In this document: positions 26,165 to 34,208 of the stretch, one piece after another
How positions within the stretch are numbered: position 1 is the stretch's first letter
Layout: every line of letters begins with the position of its first letter
Origin: Nonomuraea helvata
GTDB taxonomy: Bacteria > Actinomycetota > Actinomycetes > Streptosporangiales > Streptosporangiaceae
Direction: 5' to 3'
DNA: 64,000 bases
Assembly (NCBI RefSeq): GCF_039535785.1
Contig: NZ_BAAAXV010000008.1
Span: 434,001-498,000, forward strand
The notes under the pieces: model-generated
The model's input: only the letters and a program-made list of their open reading frames with translations
Databases searched by the model: none
What the model was told of the DNA's origin: nothing
Translations under genes and position numbers: made by a program

Positions 26165-26320
26165 TTGACGCGCTCCCCGGCGTACGCCGGGGATTCTGGC
26201 CTGTGCCACGCTGTCATGCGGCGGCACTTCCTCGGCTTCCTGCTTCCTCGGCCCGTGCCGCCGCGAGCGGTGGTCTTACCGGCCCTCCACAGGCGTTTAG
26301 TCTCTCCGCCCGTCCGGCGG
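26165..26320 (-). ncRNA. Probable omega-RNA (TnpB guide RNA scaffold)
   Basis: In IS200/IS605 elements, the 3' end of tnpB plus the right end is processed into the guide RNA used by TnpB, with the guide copied from flanking DNA. Here the scaffold would span the tnpB 3' end and the hairpin at 26192-26175 on the minus strand. The guide would be the flank reading left from 26164, inside the P450 relic. The 5' boundary (about 26320) is an estimate from the usual length. No transcription evidence can be seen. Confidence 0.4.
26175..26192. repeat. IS right-end hairpin
   Basis: CCCCGGCGTACGCCGGGG is a perfect 18-base palindrome located 22 bases beyond the tnpB stop and ten bases inside the element boundary. 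Subterminal hairpins of this type are recognised by the Y1 transposase. Confidence 0.75.
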
Positions 26321-27422
26321 CGAGAATGTTGATCGCGGCGTTGACGTCCCGATCATGGATGGCACCACACGCGCAGGACCATTCCCGCACGTTCAACGGC
26401 ATCGTCTCGGCCACAGTCCCGCAGGCCGAGCAGAGCTTGGACGACGGGAAGAACCGGCCGACCTTGGCGAACTGCCTGCCATACAGCTTCGCCTTGTACT
26501 CCAGCATGCTCACGAACGACGACCAGCCCGCGTCATGCACGCTCTTGGCCAGCCTCGTGCGCGCCAGCCCCTTCACCGCCAGGTCCTCCACAAACACCGC
26601 TTGATTCTCACGGATGATCTTGATGGACAGCTGGTGATGGAACTCACGGCGCGCACCCGCGACCTTCGCATGCTGGCGGGCCACCTTCACCCGGGCCTTG
26701 GCCCGATTCGATGATCCCTTCTGCTTACGCGACAGCGCTTTCTGGAGTTTCTTGAGTTTCTTCTCCTCGCGGCGCAGGAATCGCGGAGAGTCGATCTTCC
26801 GGCCGTCCGCCAGGACGGCGAAATGGCCGAGCCCCAGATCGATCCCCGTCTCGGCAGATGCGGTGGGCAGCGGCTGCTCGCGCACCTCGACCACGAAACT
26901 GGCGAAGTATCGGCCGGCCGCGTCCTTGATGACGGTGACCGAGGACGGTGGCGCGGGCAGCGGGCGCGACCACCGCACCTTCACGTCCCCGATCTTCGGC
27001 AGGCGCAGCTTCCCGCAGGCGGTGACGGCGAAGCGGGCGTTCTTGGTGAACCGGATCGCCTGCCGACGGTCCTTGCGGGACCGGAACCGGGGCGGGGCCA
27101 TCCTCGGCCCTTGGCGCTTGCCGGACAGCGAGGCGAAGAAGTTGCGGAACGCGGTGGTGCAGTCGGACAGGGCCTGCTGGAGCACGACCGCCGGCACCTC
27201 GCCCAGCCAGGCCCGCTCGGGGCGCCGCTTGGCCTGCGTGCTGACCCGGCGGGACAGCTCGGCATCGGTGATGAACGGCAGGCCGACCTGGTGGGCGTGG
27301 TTGCGCAGCGCGAGCGCGTCGTTGAACACCACCCGCGCACACCCGAACGCCTTGGCCAACGCGATGCGCTGGGCGGGGGTCGGGTCGATCCGGTAGGCGT
27401 ACCGAAGCTGCACGAGGCCCAT
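26214..27422 (-). CDS. tnpB: TnpB, RNA-guided endonuclease of IS200/IS605 element
   Basis: A 402-aa nuclease ancestral to Cas12. The N-terminal helix-turn-helix region starts MGLVQLRYAYRIDPTPAQ. RuvC-I is ETGIDLGLGHFAV (Asp195), RuvC-II is AVFVEDLAVKGL (Glu279) and RuvC-III is HDRDVNAAINI (Asp357/Asp359). The zinc finger CSACG...CACG (331-334 and 350-352) has the Cys-x-Cys variant of the second pair. All catalytic elements appear intact and there is no frameshift, unlike its surroundings. TnpB cleaves DNA using the omega-RNA made from its own 3' end, which favours element retention. It is divergent from the truncated tnpA. Confidence 0.92.
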   Translation of the reverse strand: MGLVQLRYAYRIDPTPAQRIALAKAFGCARVVFNDALALRNHAHQVGLPFITDAELSRRVSTQAKRRPERAWLGEVPAVVLQQALSDCTTAFRNFFASLSGKRQGPRMAPPRFRSRKDRRQAIRFTKNARFAVTACGKLRLPKIGDVKVRWSRPLPAPPSSVTVIKDAAGRYFASFVVEVREQPLPTASAETGIDLGLGHFAVLADGRKIDSPRFLRREEKKLKKLQKALSRKQKGSSNRAKARVKVARQHAKVAGARREFHHQLSIKIIRENQAVFVEDLAVKGLARTRLAKSVHDAGWSSFVSMLEYKAKLYGRQFAKVGRFFPSSKLCSACGTVAETMPLNVREWSCACGAIHDRDVNAAINILAAGRAERLNACGGPVRPPLAAARAEEAGSRGSAAA

Positions 27423-27427
27423 TCTAG

Positions 27428-27715
27428 AGTTGGTTTATAGCCGAGTTCACCGATGCCAAAACCGGCAGACACTGCGTTTTCGCCCTTCATTCACATTTGG
27501 TTTTCGTCACCAAATTTCGGCATCCGGTCTTCACTGGCACCCACCTGACCCGGCTGGATGAGATCACGCGATCGGTCTGCGCCGACTTCGAAACCGAACT
27601 GGCCGAGTTCAACGGCGAGGCCACCCACGTCCACCTCCTGGTGAACTTCCCGCCCAAGATCGCGCTGTCCAAGCTGGTCAACAGCCTCAAAGGCGTGTCC
27701 TCACGCTGGATGCGG
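27428..27715 (+). pseudogene. tnpA: TnpA, Y1 (HUH) transposase fragment
   Basis: The frame reads through RHCVFALHSHLVFVTKFRHP, VCADFETELAEFNGE and the HUH motif HVHLL, then LSKLVNSLKGVSSRWMR. It matches the first half of IS200-type transposases. After about 27715 homology stops and the open frame runs through unrelated sequence to 27853, so the catalytic tyrosine helix is missing. No ATG/GTG is found at the expected start; a TTG at 27497 is internal to conserved sequence. The protein is almost certainly inactive. Confidence 0.75.
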
Positions 27716-27935
27716 CACCGGGGAACTCCACCTGGACCACCGGGCCGATTTCCCGGAGCCGGACACAGGTGTCGAGGGGCGGTTCGTTCGCAGCGGGGAA
27801 GGAAGGGAGGGTTGTTGTCATCTACACCCTTTGCCTGGATGGAGGGCCACTGAGCGACAAGCGCCCTCATCAGATATCCGTTGTGATCTCCCGGCAAACA
27901 GGGCGAAGTGCTCGGTAACCCAATGGTTACCGGCC

Positions 27936-28319
27936 TTACGGGGTCGTCGCCGCCCGCTCGGACTCGCTGCGGAGGACGCAGAACTCGTTGCCCTCGGGGT
28001 CGGCGAGAACGGCCCAGCCCGTGCCATCGGGGTTGCGGCGGTCGGTGACGAAGGAAGCGCCCAGCCCCAGCAGGCGGTCGACCTCCTCGTCGCGCGAGGT
28101 CTCCGGACGCAGGCAGAGGTGGAGCCGGTTCTTGACGGTCTTGGGCTCCGGCACCTGGTTGAAGTAGAGCAGCGGTCCCTGCGGCAGCAGGACCTGCGTC
28201 TCCTCATCCCCGGGCCGGGCCTCGGGATCCATGGGACAGCCGGTTACCTCGCTCCAGAACCGGGCGAGTTCGTAGGCGTCCGCACAATCGATCGCCACAT
28301 TCTGCACTACAGAGACCAT
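27936..28319 (-). CDS. VOC family protein (glyoxalase-like)
   Basis: A 127-aa protein with two VOC half-modules: VVQNVAIDCADAYELARFWSE at the start and GWAVLADPEGNEFCVLRS at the end. KNRLHLCLRPE gives the usual central strand. It resembles the actinobacterial glyoxalase-like set that usually has no assigned substrate. The ATG at 28319 fits the domain start; the frame runs upstream through the tRNA genes as noise. It is not related closely to the other VOC gene at 25379. Confidence 0.8.
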   Translation of the reverse strand: MVSVVQNVAIDCADAYELARFWSEVTGCPMDPEARPGDEETQVLLPQGPLLYFNQVPEPKTVKNRLHLCLRPETSRDEEVDRLLGLGASFVTDRRNPDGTGWAVLADPEGNEFCVLRSESERAATTP

Positions 28320-28397
28320 GCAGGCATTCTGCCTGAACGCGACAGCCGTATGCGTACAACCGTTTTGATCAGGTCTGGCCTGATCTGCTATGGAGCC

Positions 28398-28472
28398 TGG
28401 TGGACGATACTGGGATTGAACCAGTGACCTCTTCCGTGTCAGGGAAGCGCTCTCCCGCTGAGCTAATCGTCC
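28398..28472 (-). tRNA. tRNA-Val (GAC)
   Basis: The minus strand folds as a cloverleaf: acceptor GGACGAT pairs with ATCGTCC, the D-arm is GCTC...GAGC, the anticodon loop is CTGACAC within TTCCC/GGAA, and the T-loop is GGTTCAATCCC. CCA is encoded at the 3' end. It is the last of three tRNAs in one likely transcript. Confidence 0.95.
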
Positions 28473-28474
28473 CT

Positions 28475-28548
28475 TGGAGGTGGAGACGGGATTTGAACCC
28501 GTGTGGACGGCTTTGCAGGCCGCTGCCTCGCCTCTCGGCCACTCCACC
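28475..28548 (-). tRNA. tRNA-Cys (GCA)
   Basis: The acceptor GGTGGAG pairs with CTCCACC. The anticodon loop CTGCAAA carries GCA between GGC and GCC. The T-arm CGGGTTCAAATCCCG is standard, and the 3' end is T followed by encoded CCA. Only two bases separate it from tRNA-Val. Confidence 0.95.
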
Positions 28549-28564
28549 GAGTCGAACCTCTCCG

Positions 28565-28636
28565 AGCGGAAGACGGGATTCGAACCCGCGACCCTCACCT
28601 TGGCAAGGTGATGCTCTACCACTGAGCCACTTCCGC
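28565..28636 (-). tRNA. tRNA-Gly (GCC)
   Basis: The acceptor GCGGAAG pairs with CTTCCGC. The anticodon loop TTGCCAA carries GCC between CACC and GGTG. The T-arm GCGGGTTCGAATCCCGT is standard. CCA is not encoded after the discriminator base. It is first in the Gly-Cys-Val order on the minus strand, an arrangement common in actinobacteria. Confidence 0.95.
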
Positions 28637-28723
28637 GTTGCTTCGATAACTCTAGCGCGTTTGCCGACCAGATGCTCACCGTAGGCCGCGTTCAGCGGTC
28701 CACGGCAGGTTGCGGAGTGCGCC

Positions 28724-29359
28724 CTACTTGCGAAGCTGCCGGGTCACGCTGCGTTCCGTGGCGGGCAGGCTGAGGAAGATCTCCAGGATGCGGGTGAGCC
28801 GGTGGACCTCGATGCGGTGGAAGGCCGGGCCCTCCGAGCGGGCCAGGATGAGGGAGAGGGCCAGAGGCGGCAGCGGGGCATGGATGGCGTGGAGGTCGTC
28901 CTCGAGGGTAAGGGCCGTCGGGCGGGAGGGCGTCTGCTCCGGGACGGTCAGGTCTTTCGGGGCGCGCCAGCTCGCGTACAGGACGCGATCGCCGGACGTC
29001 GTGGCGGCCCAGTCGGCGCTGAAGAGGACGGGGAGCGAGTCGACGAGCGTGGTCAGCGCCCGGTCGCCCGCCGTGGTGATGTACTTGAGGATCTCCAGCT
29101 CAGGGTACGTGCCGGGGGCCTCCCTGGTGGTCCAGATGCCCTCGACTGCGACGCCCTCCACCGTCTCCAGGCTCTTGACCAGAGCCTGCCTGGGCGTGCT
29201 CTCCGGACAGAAGATCGTGATGTCGTCGACGGCCGAGCCGGCGCCCCGGTCGAGCACGGTCACCTGCGTGATGTCGGCGCCCGCCACGCCCAGGACCTTG
29301 GTCACCTGTGCCAGGGACCCCGGCCTGTCGGGCAGCGCCAGGCGCACGCGAAGCAGCAT
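28724..29359 (-). CDS. ACT-domain-containing protein
   Basis: A 211-aa cytoplasmic protein. Residues 1-75 form an ACT domain (LLRVRLALPDRPGSLAQVTK, then DITQVTVLDRG), a small-molecule-binding regulatory fold often sensing amino acids. The remainder (LVDSLPVLFSADWAATTS and beyond) resembles a conserved actinobacterial C-terminal region with no assigned role. The start is ATG at 29359 with GGAGGGG upstream. It lies upstream of the tRNA cluster on the same strand and is divergent from dusB; the 79-base gap should hold both promoters. Confidence 0.8.
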   Translation of the reverse strand: MLLRVRLALPDRPGSLAQVTKVLGVAGADITQVTVLDRGAGSAVDDITIFCPESTPRQALVKSLETVEGVAVEGIWTTREAPGTYPELEILKYITTAGDRALTTLVDSLPVLFSADWAATTSGDRVLYASWRAPKDLTVPEQTPSRPTALTLEDDLHAIHAPLPPLALSLILARSEGPAFHRIEVHRLTRILEIFLSLPATERSVTRQLRK

Positions 29360-29438
29360 CCGTCCCCTCCAACGACGATCTGCATAACAGCCTATCCGCG
29401 AATACCCGTTACGGACCGACCTGCGGTTAACTGTCGAA

Positions 29439-30551
29439 GTGAAGATTGGGCCGATTGAGGTTTGGCCGCCGGTGGTGCTCGCGCCGATGGCGGGCATCAC
29501 GAACGCGCCGTTCCGCGTGCTGTGCAGGGAGCAGGGCGCGGGGCTGTTCGTGTGCGAGATGATCACGACGCGCGCACTGGTCGAGCGCAATCCCAAGACG
29601 CTGCGGATGATCAGGTTCGCGGAGTCGGAGCGGCCCAGGAGCATACAGCTGTACGGCGTGGATCCCGGCGTCGTGGGGCGGGCGGCTCGGATGATCGCCG
29701 AGGAGGGCCTGGCCGATCACATCGATCTGAACTTCGGCTGCCCCGTGCCCAAGGTGACCAGGCGCGGCGGCGGGTCCGCGCTGCCGTACAAGAGGAATCT
29801 GCTGCGGCGGATCCTGCGGGAGGCGGTCGCCAACGCGGGGCCGCTGCCCGTGACGATGAAGATGCGCAAGGGCATCGACGACGATCATCTGACGTATCTC
29901 GACGCCGGGCGGATCGCGGCCGAGGAGGGGGTCGCGGCGATCGCGCTGCACGCGCGTACGGCCAAGCAGCATTACGGGGGCGTGGCCGACTGGGAGGCCA
30001 TCGCCCGGCTGAAGGAGGCCGTCGCCGACATCCCCGTGCTGGGCAACGGGGACATCTGGTGCGCCGACGACGCCCTGCGGATGATGGCGCGTACGGGATG
30101 CGACGGCGTGGTCGTCGGGCGCGGCTGCCTGGGGCGGCCGTGGCTGTTCAAGGACCTGGAGAACGCGTTCAACGGCAGCCCCGAGCGGGCGCGGCCGACG
30201 CTCGGCGAGGTCGCCGAGGTGATGGCCAGGCACGCCGAGGGGCTGACCGAGTGCTTCGACATCGAGCGGTACGCCGTCGCCGACTTCCGCAAGCATGTCG
30301 GGTGGTATCTGAAGGGGTTCACGGTCGGGAGCGAGCTGCGGCGGGAGCTGGCCACGGCTGAGTCGCTCGATAGGCTGCGCGAGGGGCTGGCGAAGCTGGA
30401 GCACGATCAGCCGTGGCCCCCGAACACGGACACGCCCCGGGGGAAGTCGGGGGAGCGATCCAAGGTGCTTCTCCCGGACGGGTGGCTGGACGACCCCTGG
30501 GACTGCGCGCTCCCCGACGGTGACGCCGAGTCCGACATCTCAGGGGGGTGA
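29439..30551 (+). CDS. dusB: tRNA-dihydrouridine synthase
   Basis: Reduces uridines in tRNA D-loops with FMN and NADPH. The TIM-barrel start VVLAPMAGITNAPFRVL, the catalytic cysteine in HIDLNFGCPVPKV (Cys101), TMKMRKGID, IALHARTAKQHY and the FMN phosphate site VVVGRGCLGRPW are all present. Length (370 aa) fits the actinobacterial DusB form. The start is GTG at 29439. Its placement near tRNA genes is suggestive but common by chance. Confidence 0.92.
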   Translation: MKIGPIEVWPPVVLAPMAGITNAPFRVLCREQGAGLFVCEMITTRALVERNPKTLRMIRFAESERPRSIQLYGVDPGVVGRAARMIAEEGLADHIDLNFGCPVPKVTRRGGGSALPYKRNLLRRILREAVANAGPLPVTMKMRKGIDDDHLTYLDAGRIAAEEGVAAIALHARTAKQHYGGVADWEAIARLKEAVADIPVLGNGDIWCADDALRMMARTGCDGVVVGRGCLGRPWLFKDLENAFNGSPERARPTLGEVAEVMARHAEGLTECFDIERYAVADFRKHVGWYLKGFTVGSELRRELATAESLDRLREGLAKLEHDQPWPPNTDTPRGKSGERSKVLLPDGWLDDPWDCALPDGDAESDISGG

Positions 30552-30589
30552 CACGCCGCCCGGCGTCGCCGAGGCACACCTTGGGGCGG

Positions 30590-30961
30590 TCACCAACCGT
30601 AGGGGCCGAATCGGCCCCAGGTGACGAACGCGGAGAGCATGAACAGGATGGCGCTGACCGCAACTCCGGACGGCTCTTTGCGGCGGATGTGTGTGCCCGC
30701 CGCCAAGACCATCATGACCGCCAGCCCGGTGCCGGCGATCGGTGTCAAGACGGGTGCGATTCCGGTCACGCCCGGTACGACCAGCCCGATCGCGCCGAGC
30801 GCCTCCATCGCACCGATGAACCGCACGGTCGCCTGGGAGAAGTCCTGCATCCACGGATACTTGCCGGCCAGCTTGTCCTTCAGCCGGAGGACCTTCACCA
30901 GGCCGGACATGGCGAACAGGGCGGCCAGGATCGCCTGCACCATCCACAAGAACACATTCAT
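30590..30961 (-). CDS. DoxX-family membrane protein
   Basis: A 123-aa protein with four transmembrane helices (NVFLWMVQAILAALFAMSG, VRFIGAMEALGAIGLVVPG, LAVMMVLAAGTHIRR, ILFMLSAFVTWGRFGPYGW). The DoxX/DoxD pattern GxxKL, ExxGA/IG and the histidine-arginine after helix 3 are visible. Family members are linked to redox and sulfur stress in mycobacteria. It is convergent with dusB. The ester cyclase gene lies upstream on the same strand and may be co-transcribed; without the frameshift in that gene the gap would be under 50 bases. Confidence 0.8.
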   Translation of the reverse strand: MNVFLWMVQAILAALFAMSGLVKVLRLKDKLAGKYPWMQDFSQATVRFIGAMEALGAIGLVVPGVTGIAPVLTPIAGTGLAVMMVLAAGTHIRRKEPSGVAVSAILFMLSAFVTWGRFGPYGW

Positions 30962-31008
30962 TGAGGGGGTTTCCTGAAGTCGTCGGTGTCGATGTCGGCA
31001 TCAAAGAG

Positions 31009-31501
31009 TCATTCCGGCCTGCCACCACCAGGCTCTCCGTTGCTGTGGTCATTGAAGGCCCCGGGAACCAGGCCGAGCTGCCGCAGCTGGGACAAGGCGT
31101 CGACGACCCCCCCAGATCTCAGCGATTCGGCCGCCTGCGAGGCGGAAGATGAAGATCTCGTGGTACGTGACGGATGTGCCGGTCGGTGGGAGACCCCGGT
31201 ACTCGCCCTGGTGTGTCCCGGTAACCGTGTTCCTGCAGACGACCTTGTCCCCCTCCGCGATCACATCCTCGACCGCAACGTGAACGTCGGGGAACGCGCG
31301 AAGGAGCACCGCCCACACGTGCTTGAGTGCCTGCGCCCCCGTCGTATCGATGGGCTCCGGCGTGTGGAACAGCACGTCCGGAGCGACGACCTCGTCGATC
31401 GTTTTCGAGATGACCTCCGCATCGCCGCTGTTGATAGCGTCATGGAATCGGCTGAACGTTGCTTTGTTGCTTGTTGTCTGGGAGGCATGTCCCGTGTCCA
31501 C
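31009..31501 (-). pseudogene. SnoaL-like ester cyclase with poly-G frameshift
   Basis: The protein begins MDTGHASQTTSNKATFSRFH and has the SnoaL/NTF2-like core (DVLFHTPEPID, FPDVHVAVEDVIAEGDKV, TGTHQGEYRGLPPTG, YHEIFIFRLAGGRIAEIWG). After IWG the annotated frame gives an arginine/alanine-rich tail ending at 31049. The cause is a run of seven C on the plus strand (31107-31113; G7 in the message). With six, translation continues as VVDALSQLRQLGLVPGAFND and stops at 31009, exactly as in family members. The gene is therefore frameshifted, or the run is a sequencing error. If error, it is an intact cyclase of about 163 aa. Confidence 0.75.
31107..31113 (-). other. G7 homopolymer responsible for the cyclase frameshift
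   Basis: Seven consecutive C on the plus strand lie in the codons after EIWG. Deleting one restores the conserved family C-terminus. Such runs are prone to slippage in vivo and to length errors in sequencing. Confidence 0.75.
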
Positions 31502-31522
31502 GGAGATCTCCTTCGCTTTCGT

Positions 31523-33091
31523 TCAGCGGCCGTTCCAGAAGACGCAGTCATGGCGTGCGGCAAGGTCGATCGGTCGGATGCCGTCTGAACCGGAAGTGAG
31601 CGAGAGCGCGGCTCCACCAGGGTGGTAGGCAAGCCAATGCGGCAAGCCGGGTCGGTTGGGGTTGCCGGTCGCAGCGAAGCGTGTCCAGTAGGCGATCATG
31701 TCGCGTGACAACGCCTGCCTCTCGGGGGTCGTGGGCTCCGCGCCGGGGCCGTCCAGGAGGTAAGGCACGTCGCTGCCGTGCGCGGCACCGAGTGGGAGAC
31801 CGGCGATCTGCTCTCCAGAGTCTTCGGCGAATTCGAATTCGTAGACGGGTGTACGGCGGGCCGCCGCGTCGGCTGCCGGAAGTTGAGAGCAGGTGCCGAG
31901 CTTACGGCCCCAGTCGCTGAGGGCGGTGGCCAGCGCCAGGCTGGGTGTGGGGAAACGGCTGAGCGGATAGCGATCGAGCACGGCCTTGGCGTCGTCGCCG
32001 AAGAGGCCGGCGAGGATCTGCGGGTACTGCTGCGCCGTCACGGGCCGGCCCTGCGCGTCGAACTGCACCGCGACGAAGGGGTGCAGCTCATCACGGGTGC
32101 CGCCTTGGATCAGGGGCACCTGCGCCGTGCGTCCCCCGCGCAGCGCGTCCAGTGGCTGTAGCGGAAGCGCGGCTGTGCCTGCGGTGAAGATCCACGGCAG
32201 GTCGCCGATGCGGGCGGTCGCGGTGAAGACCCGGTCGGACCCGATGGGCACCAGGTCCGCCACGGGCGTGGCTCGCAGGCAGCTGATCACCTGCGTCGTA
32301 CAGCCGAGGTCGCTTGCGATCCTCCTGGCGCGTGCGCGGGCCTGCGCGAGCGTGACGAAGGTGTTGCCGCAGGGACCGCTCTGCACGATCGCCTTGTGGA
32401 AAAGACCACGCGATCCGGGGGCCCCAAGATGAGCGCACACGCTGAAGCCACCGGCCGACTGGCCGAAGATCGTGACATTGGCCGGGTCACCACCGAAGGC
32501 GGCGATGTTGTGCTTCACCCAACGCAGCGCGGCCTGCTGGTCGGCGAGTGCGTAGTTGCCCGCATAGGGGTCTTGCAGTTCAGGGTGGGCGAGATAACCC
32601 AACGCCCCCAGTCGGTAGTTGAGGGTCACCGTGATGACCTCCCCCTGGGAGGTCAGCCGGGTCGGGTCGTATTCGCTGCCCGCGCCCTGCACGAACCCGC
32701 CGCCATGGAACCAGACCATGACCGGAAGCGCTCCGGATGGGGGAGTGGCAGGCGTGGTGACATTGAGGAAGAGGCAGTCCTCGCTGCCGACCACCTTGGG
32801 CGGGCTGCCGTCGAGTTGGGGGCAGGGGCTGCCGGGCTTGGTGGCGTCGCGCACCCCTGCCCACACCGGCGCGGGACCCGGCGGCCTCCACCGCCGCGCA
32901 CCGGTCGGCGGCGCCGCGTACGGGATACCGAAGAACGTATGCGCTTCGGAGCCGACGACGCCGCGTAGGGTGCCCTGGGCGGTGCGCACAGTGGCCTGAT
33001 CGAGATCTTCCACCGCATACGCGTGCGCTGAGCCTTGCAGGAGAACCATGGTGGCGGCCAACAGCAGCAACGGAAACTGCTTCGTTCGCAT
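31523..33091 (-). CDS. Secreted type B carboxylesterase
   Basis: A 522-aa alpha/beta hydrolase of the carboxylesterase/cholinesterase family, hydrolysing carboxylic esters. A signal peptide ends near AHA-YAV (residue 24). Landmarks are the entry motif FFGIPYAAPPTGARRWRPP, the EDCLFLNV signature, the oxyanion loop HGGG (129-132), the nucleophile elbow FGQSAGGFS (Ser212), a likely acid in GTRDE and the catalytic histidine in GAAHGSD. The natural ester is unknown. The downstream cyclase gene follows on the same strand after 21 bases, so they may form an operon. Confidence 0.9.
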   Translation of the reverse strand: MRTKQFPLLLLAATMVLLQGSAHAYAVEDLDQATVRTAQGTLRGVVGSEAHTFFGIPYAAPPTGARRWRPPGPAPVWAGVRDATKPGSPCPQLDGSPPKVVGSEDCLFLNVTTPATPPSGALPVMVWFHGGGFVQGAGSEYDPTRLTSQGEVITVTLNYRLGALGYLAHPELQDPYAGNYALADQQAALRWVKHNIAAFGGDPANVTIFGQSAGGFSVCAHLGAPGSRGLFHKAIVQSGPCGNTFVTLAQARARARRIASDLGCTTQVISCLRATPVADLVPIGSDRVFTATARIGDLPWIFTAGTAALPLQPLDALRGGRTAQVPLIQGGTRDELHPFVAVQFDAQGRPVTAQQYPQILAGLFGDDAKAVLDRYPLSRFPTPSLALATALSDWGRKLGTCSQLPAADAAARRTPVYEFEFAEDSGEQIAGLPLGAAHGSDVPYLLDGPGAEPTTPERQALSRDMIAYWTRFAATGNPNRPGLPHWLAYHPGGAALSLTSGSDGIRPIDLAARHDCVFWNGR

Positions 33092-33393
33092 GAGATCAGC
33101 GTCTCGATCTCTGCTCGGGTCCGCATCCTCTCGCGGATGTCCCCACGACTACGCCCTCGGTCGTAGGCGTCGGCCGCCGCGCACCCCGACGCCATGCCCG
33201 TGGGCCGGCCGGACATGCGGATGAGCACCTGCTGCCTGCGGTGCCTGGGCAACAGCTTCGTCGTCGTCGAACCCGACGAAGACCACCCCACCCGGGCCGT
33301 TTCGCTTCCACGTCACCGTCGGGATCGCTCAGATCTCTCGAGCCCGTGCAGCCCCTCAGTCGAGACGCCTCACCCGACTGCTGAAGCAGCCTC
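33092..33393. other. Intergenic stretch without a supported gene
   Basis: About 300 bases between the esterase start and the end of the PhyH gene. Short frames exist on both strands (for example plus 33194-33397), but none has a ribosome site, family resemblance or consistent codon bias. It must hold the esterase promoter (minus strand), which I cannot pinpoint. Confidence 0.5.
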
Positions 33394-34173
33394 CTAATGG
33401 GGGCCGGTGGCCTCGGTGCCGCAGGGGCCGCCGCCGACAGCCGTCTCCAGCTGGACGGGCTCGCCCGACATCGTGAGGGTCGGGTAGTACTCGGCGATCC
33501 GCTCGGCCGAGCGGCCGACGTAATGGCAGATGAAGCTGCGCCGGAAGCGGTCGGCCGTGCTGTTCGGTTCCGAGCCGTGCACCAGGCTGCCGTTGAAGAA
33601 GAGCACGTCGCCGGGGTCCATGTCCACGGGCACCCGCTCCAGGCCGGGGGGTGGCGGGACGTACTCCCTGGTGAACGAGATGTCCTGGTCGGCCTCCTCC
33701 GGGCAGAACAGGTCCATCAGGTGCGTCCCCGGCACGACCTCCAGGCCGCCGTTCGCCCGGTCCACCCGGTCGAGCGCCACCCACGCGGCCACGCACGTGC
33801 CCGGTTCGACCCGGAGGTAGAAGTTGTCCTGGTGCAGCGCCTGGCCCCTGGCGCCCGGCGGCTTGAAGTAGAACATGCTCTGGGCTGCTATCGGCTCCTC
33901 GCCCAGGAGGTCGCGGAGTATCGCGGCGATGCGCGTGTCGAGCAGGTAGCGCAGGGCCAGGTCGTTCACCTGGTGGGGGTGCATGATCCGCGGGTAGTCA
34001 CGGAGAATGTCGTACGGCTGGCCGGGTTCCTGCGGCTTTGGGGAGAAATGCCCGGGGATGGGTCCCCTGGCGTGCAGCGCCATGAACTCCTCGCGCAGCT
34101 CGGCCACCTCTTCCGGAGCGAGGAGGCCGGGCACCAGCAAGAATCCCTGATCGTGGAAGTCGTTGAGCCTCAT
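33394..34173 (-). CDS. PhyH (phytanoyl-CoA dioxygenase)-family Fe(II)/2-oxoglutarate enzyme
   Basis: A 259-aa jelly-roll oxygenase. Iron ligands are in ALHQDNFYL (His114, Asp116) and SLVHGSEPNS (His199); 2-oxoglutarate is probably held by the arginine of RFRRSFICHY. NGGLEVVPGTHL is the family's core strand. The family hydroxylates small molecules in catabolism and secondary metabolism; the substrate is unknown. ATG at 34173 has GGAAG just upstream; an in-frame ATG at 34182 would overlap that motif. The AraC gene is divergent, 35 bases away, so it probably controls this gene. Confidence 0.88.
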   Translation of the reverse strand: MRLNDFHDQGFLLVPGLLAPEEVAELREEFMALHARGPIPGHFSPKPQEPGQPYDILRDYPRIMHPHQVNDLALRYLLDTRIAAILRDLLGEEPIAAQSMFYFKPPGARGQALHQDNFYLRVEPGTCVAAWVALDRVDRANGGLEVVPGTHLMDLFCPEEADQDISFTREYVPPPPGLERVPVDMDPGDVLFFNGSLVHGSEPNSTADRFRRSFICHYVGRSAERIAEYYPTLTMSGEPVQLETAVGGGPCGTEATGPH

Positions 34174-34208
34174 GTCTTCCACGCTAAGGAGCCGGATCGT
34201 GGAACGGT

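Larger units (their letters stand above)
26165..27715. mobile_element. IS200/IS605-family element remnant (tnpB intact, tnpA and left end truncated)
   Basis: The element comprises divergent tnpB (minus) and tnpA (plus) genes and a right end with the hairpin CCCCGGCGTACGCCGGGG (26175-26192) followed on the minus strand by GAGCGCGTCAA. The right boundary is set at 26165, where P450 sequence resumes in frame. The left side is undefined: recognisable tnpA homology ends at 27715, before the catalytic tyrosine, and no left-end hairpin is visible. It therefore looks unable to transpose on its own. Confidence 0.75.

Noticed and set aside
27487-27897. Minus-strand frame over the tnpA fragment
   Set aside because: The plus strand has clear transposase motifs including HVHLL; the minus frame has none.
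28565-28636. Defective tRNA-Gly because CCA is not encoded
   Set aside because: Many actinobacterial tRNA genes lack an encoded CCA; the cloverleaf is otherwise perfect.
33194-33397. 67-codon plus-strand frame before the PhyH gene
   Set aside because: No ribosome site, no recognisable family and irregular codon use.
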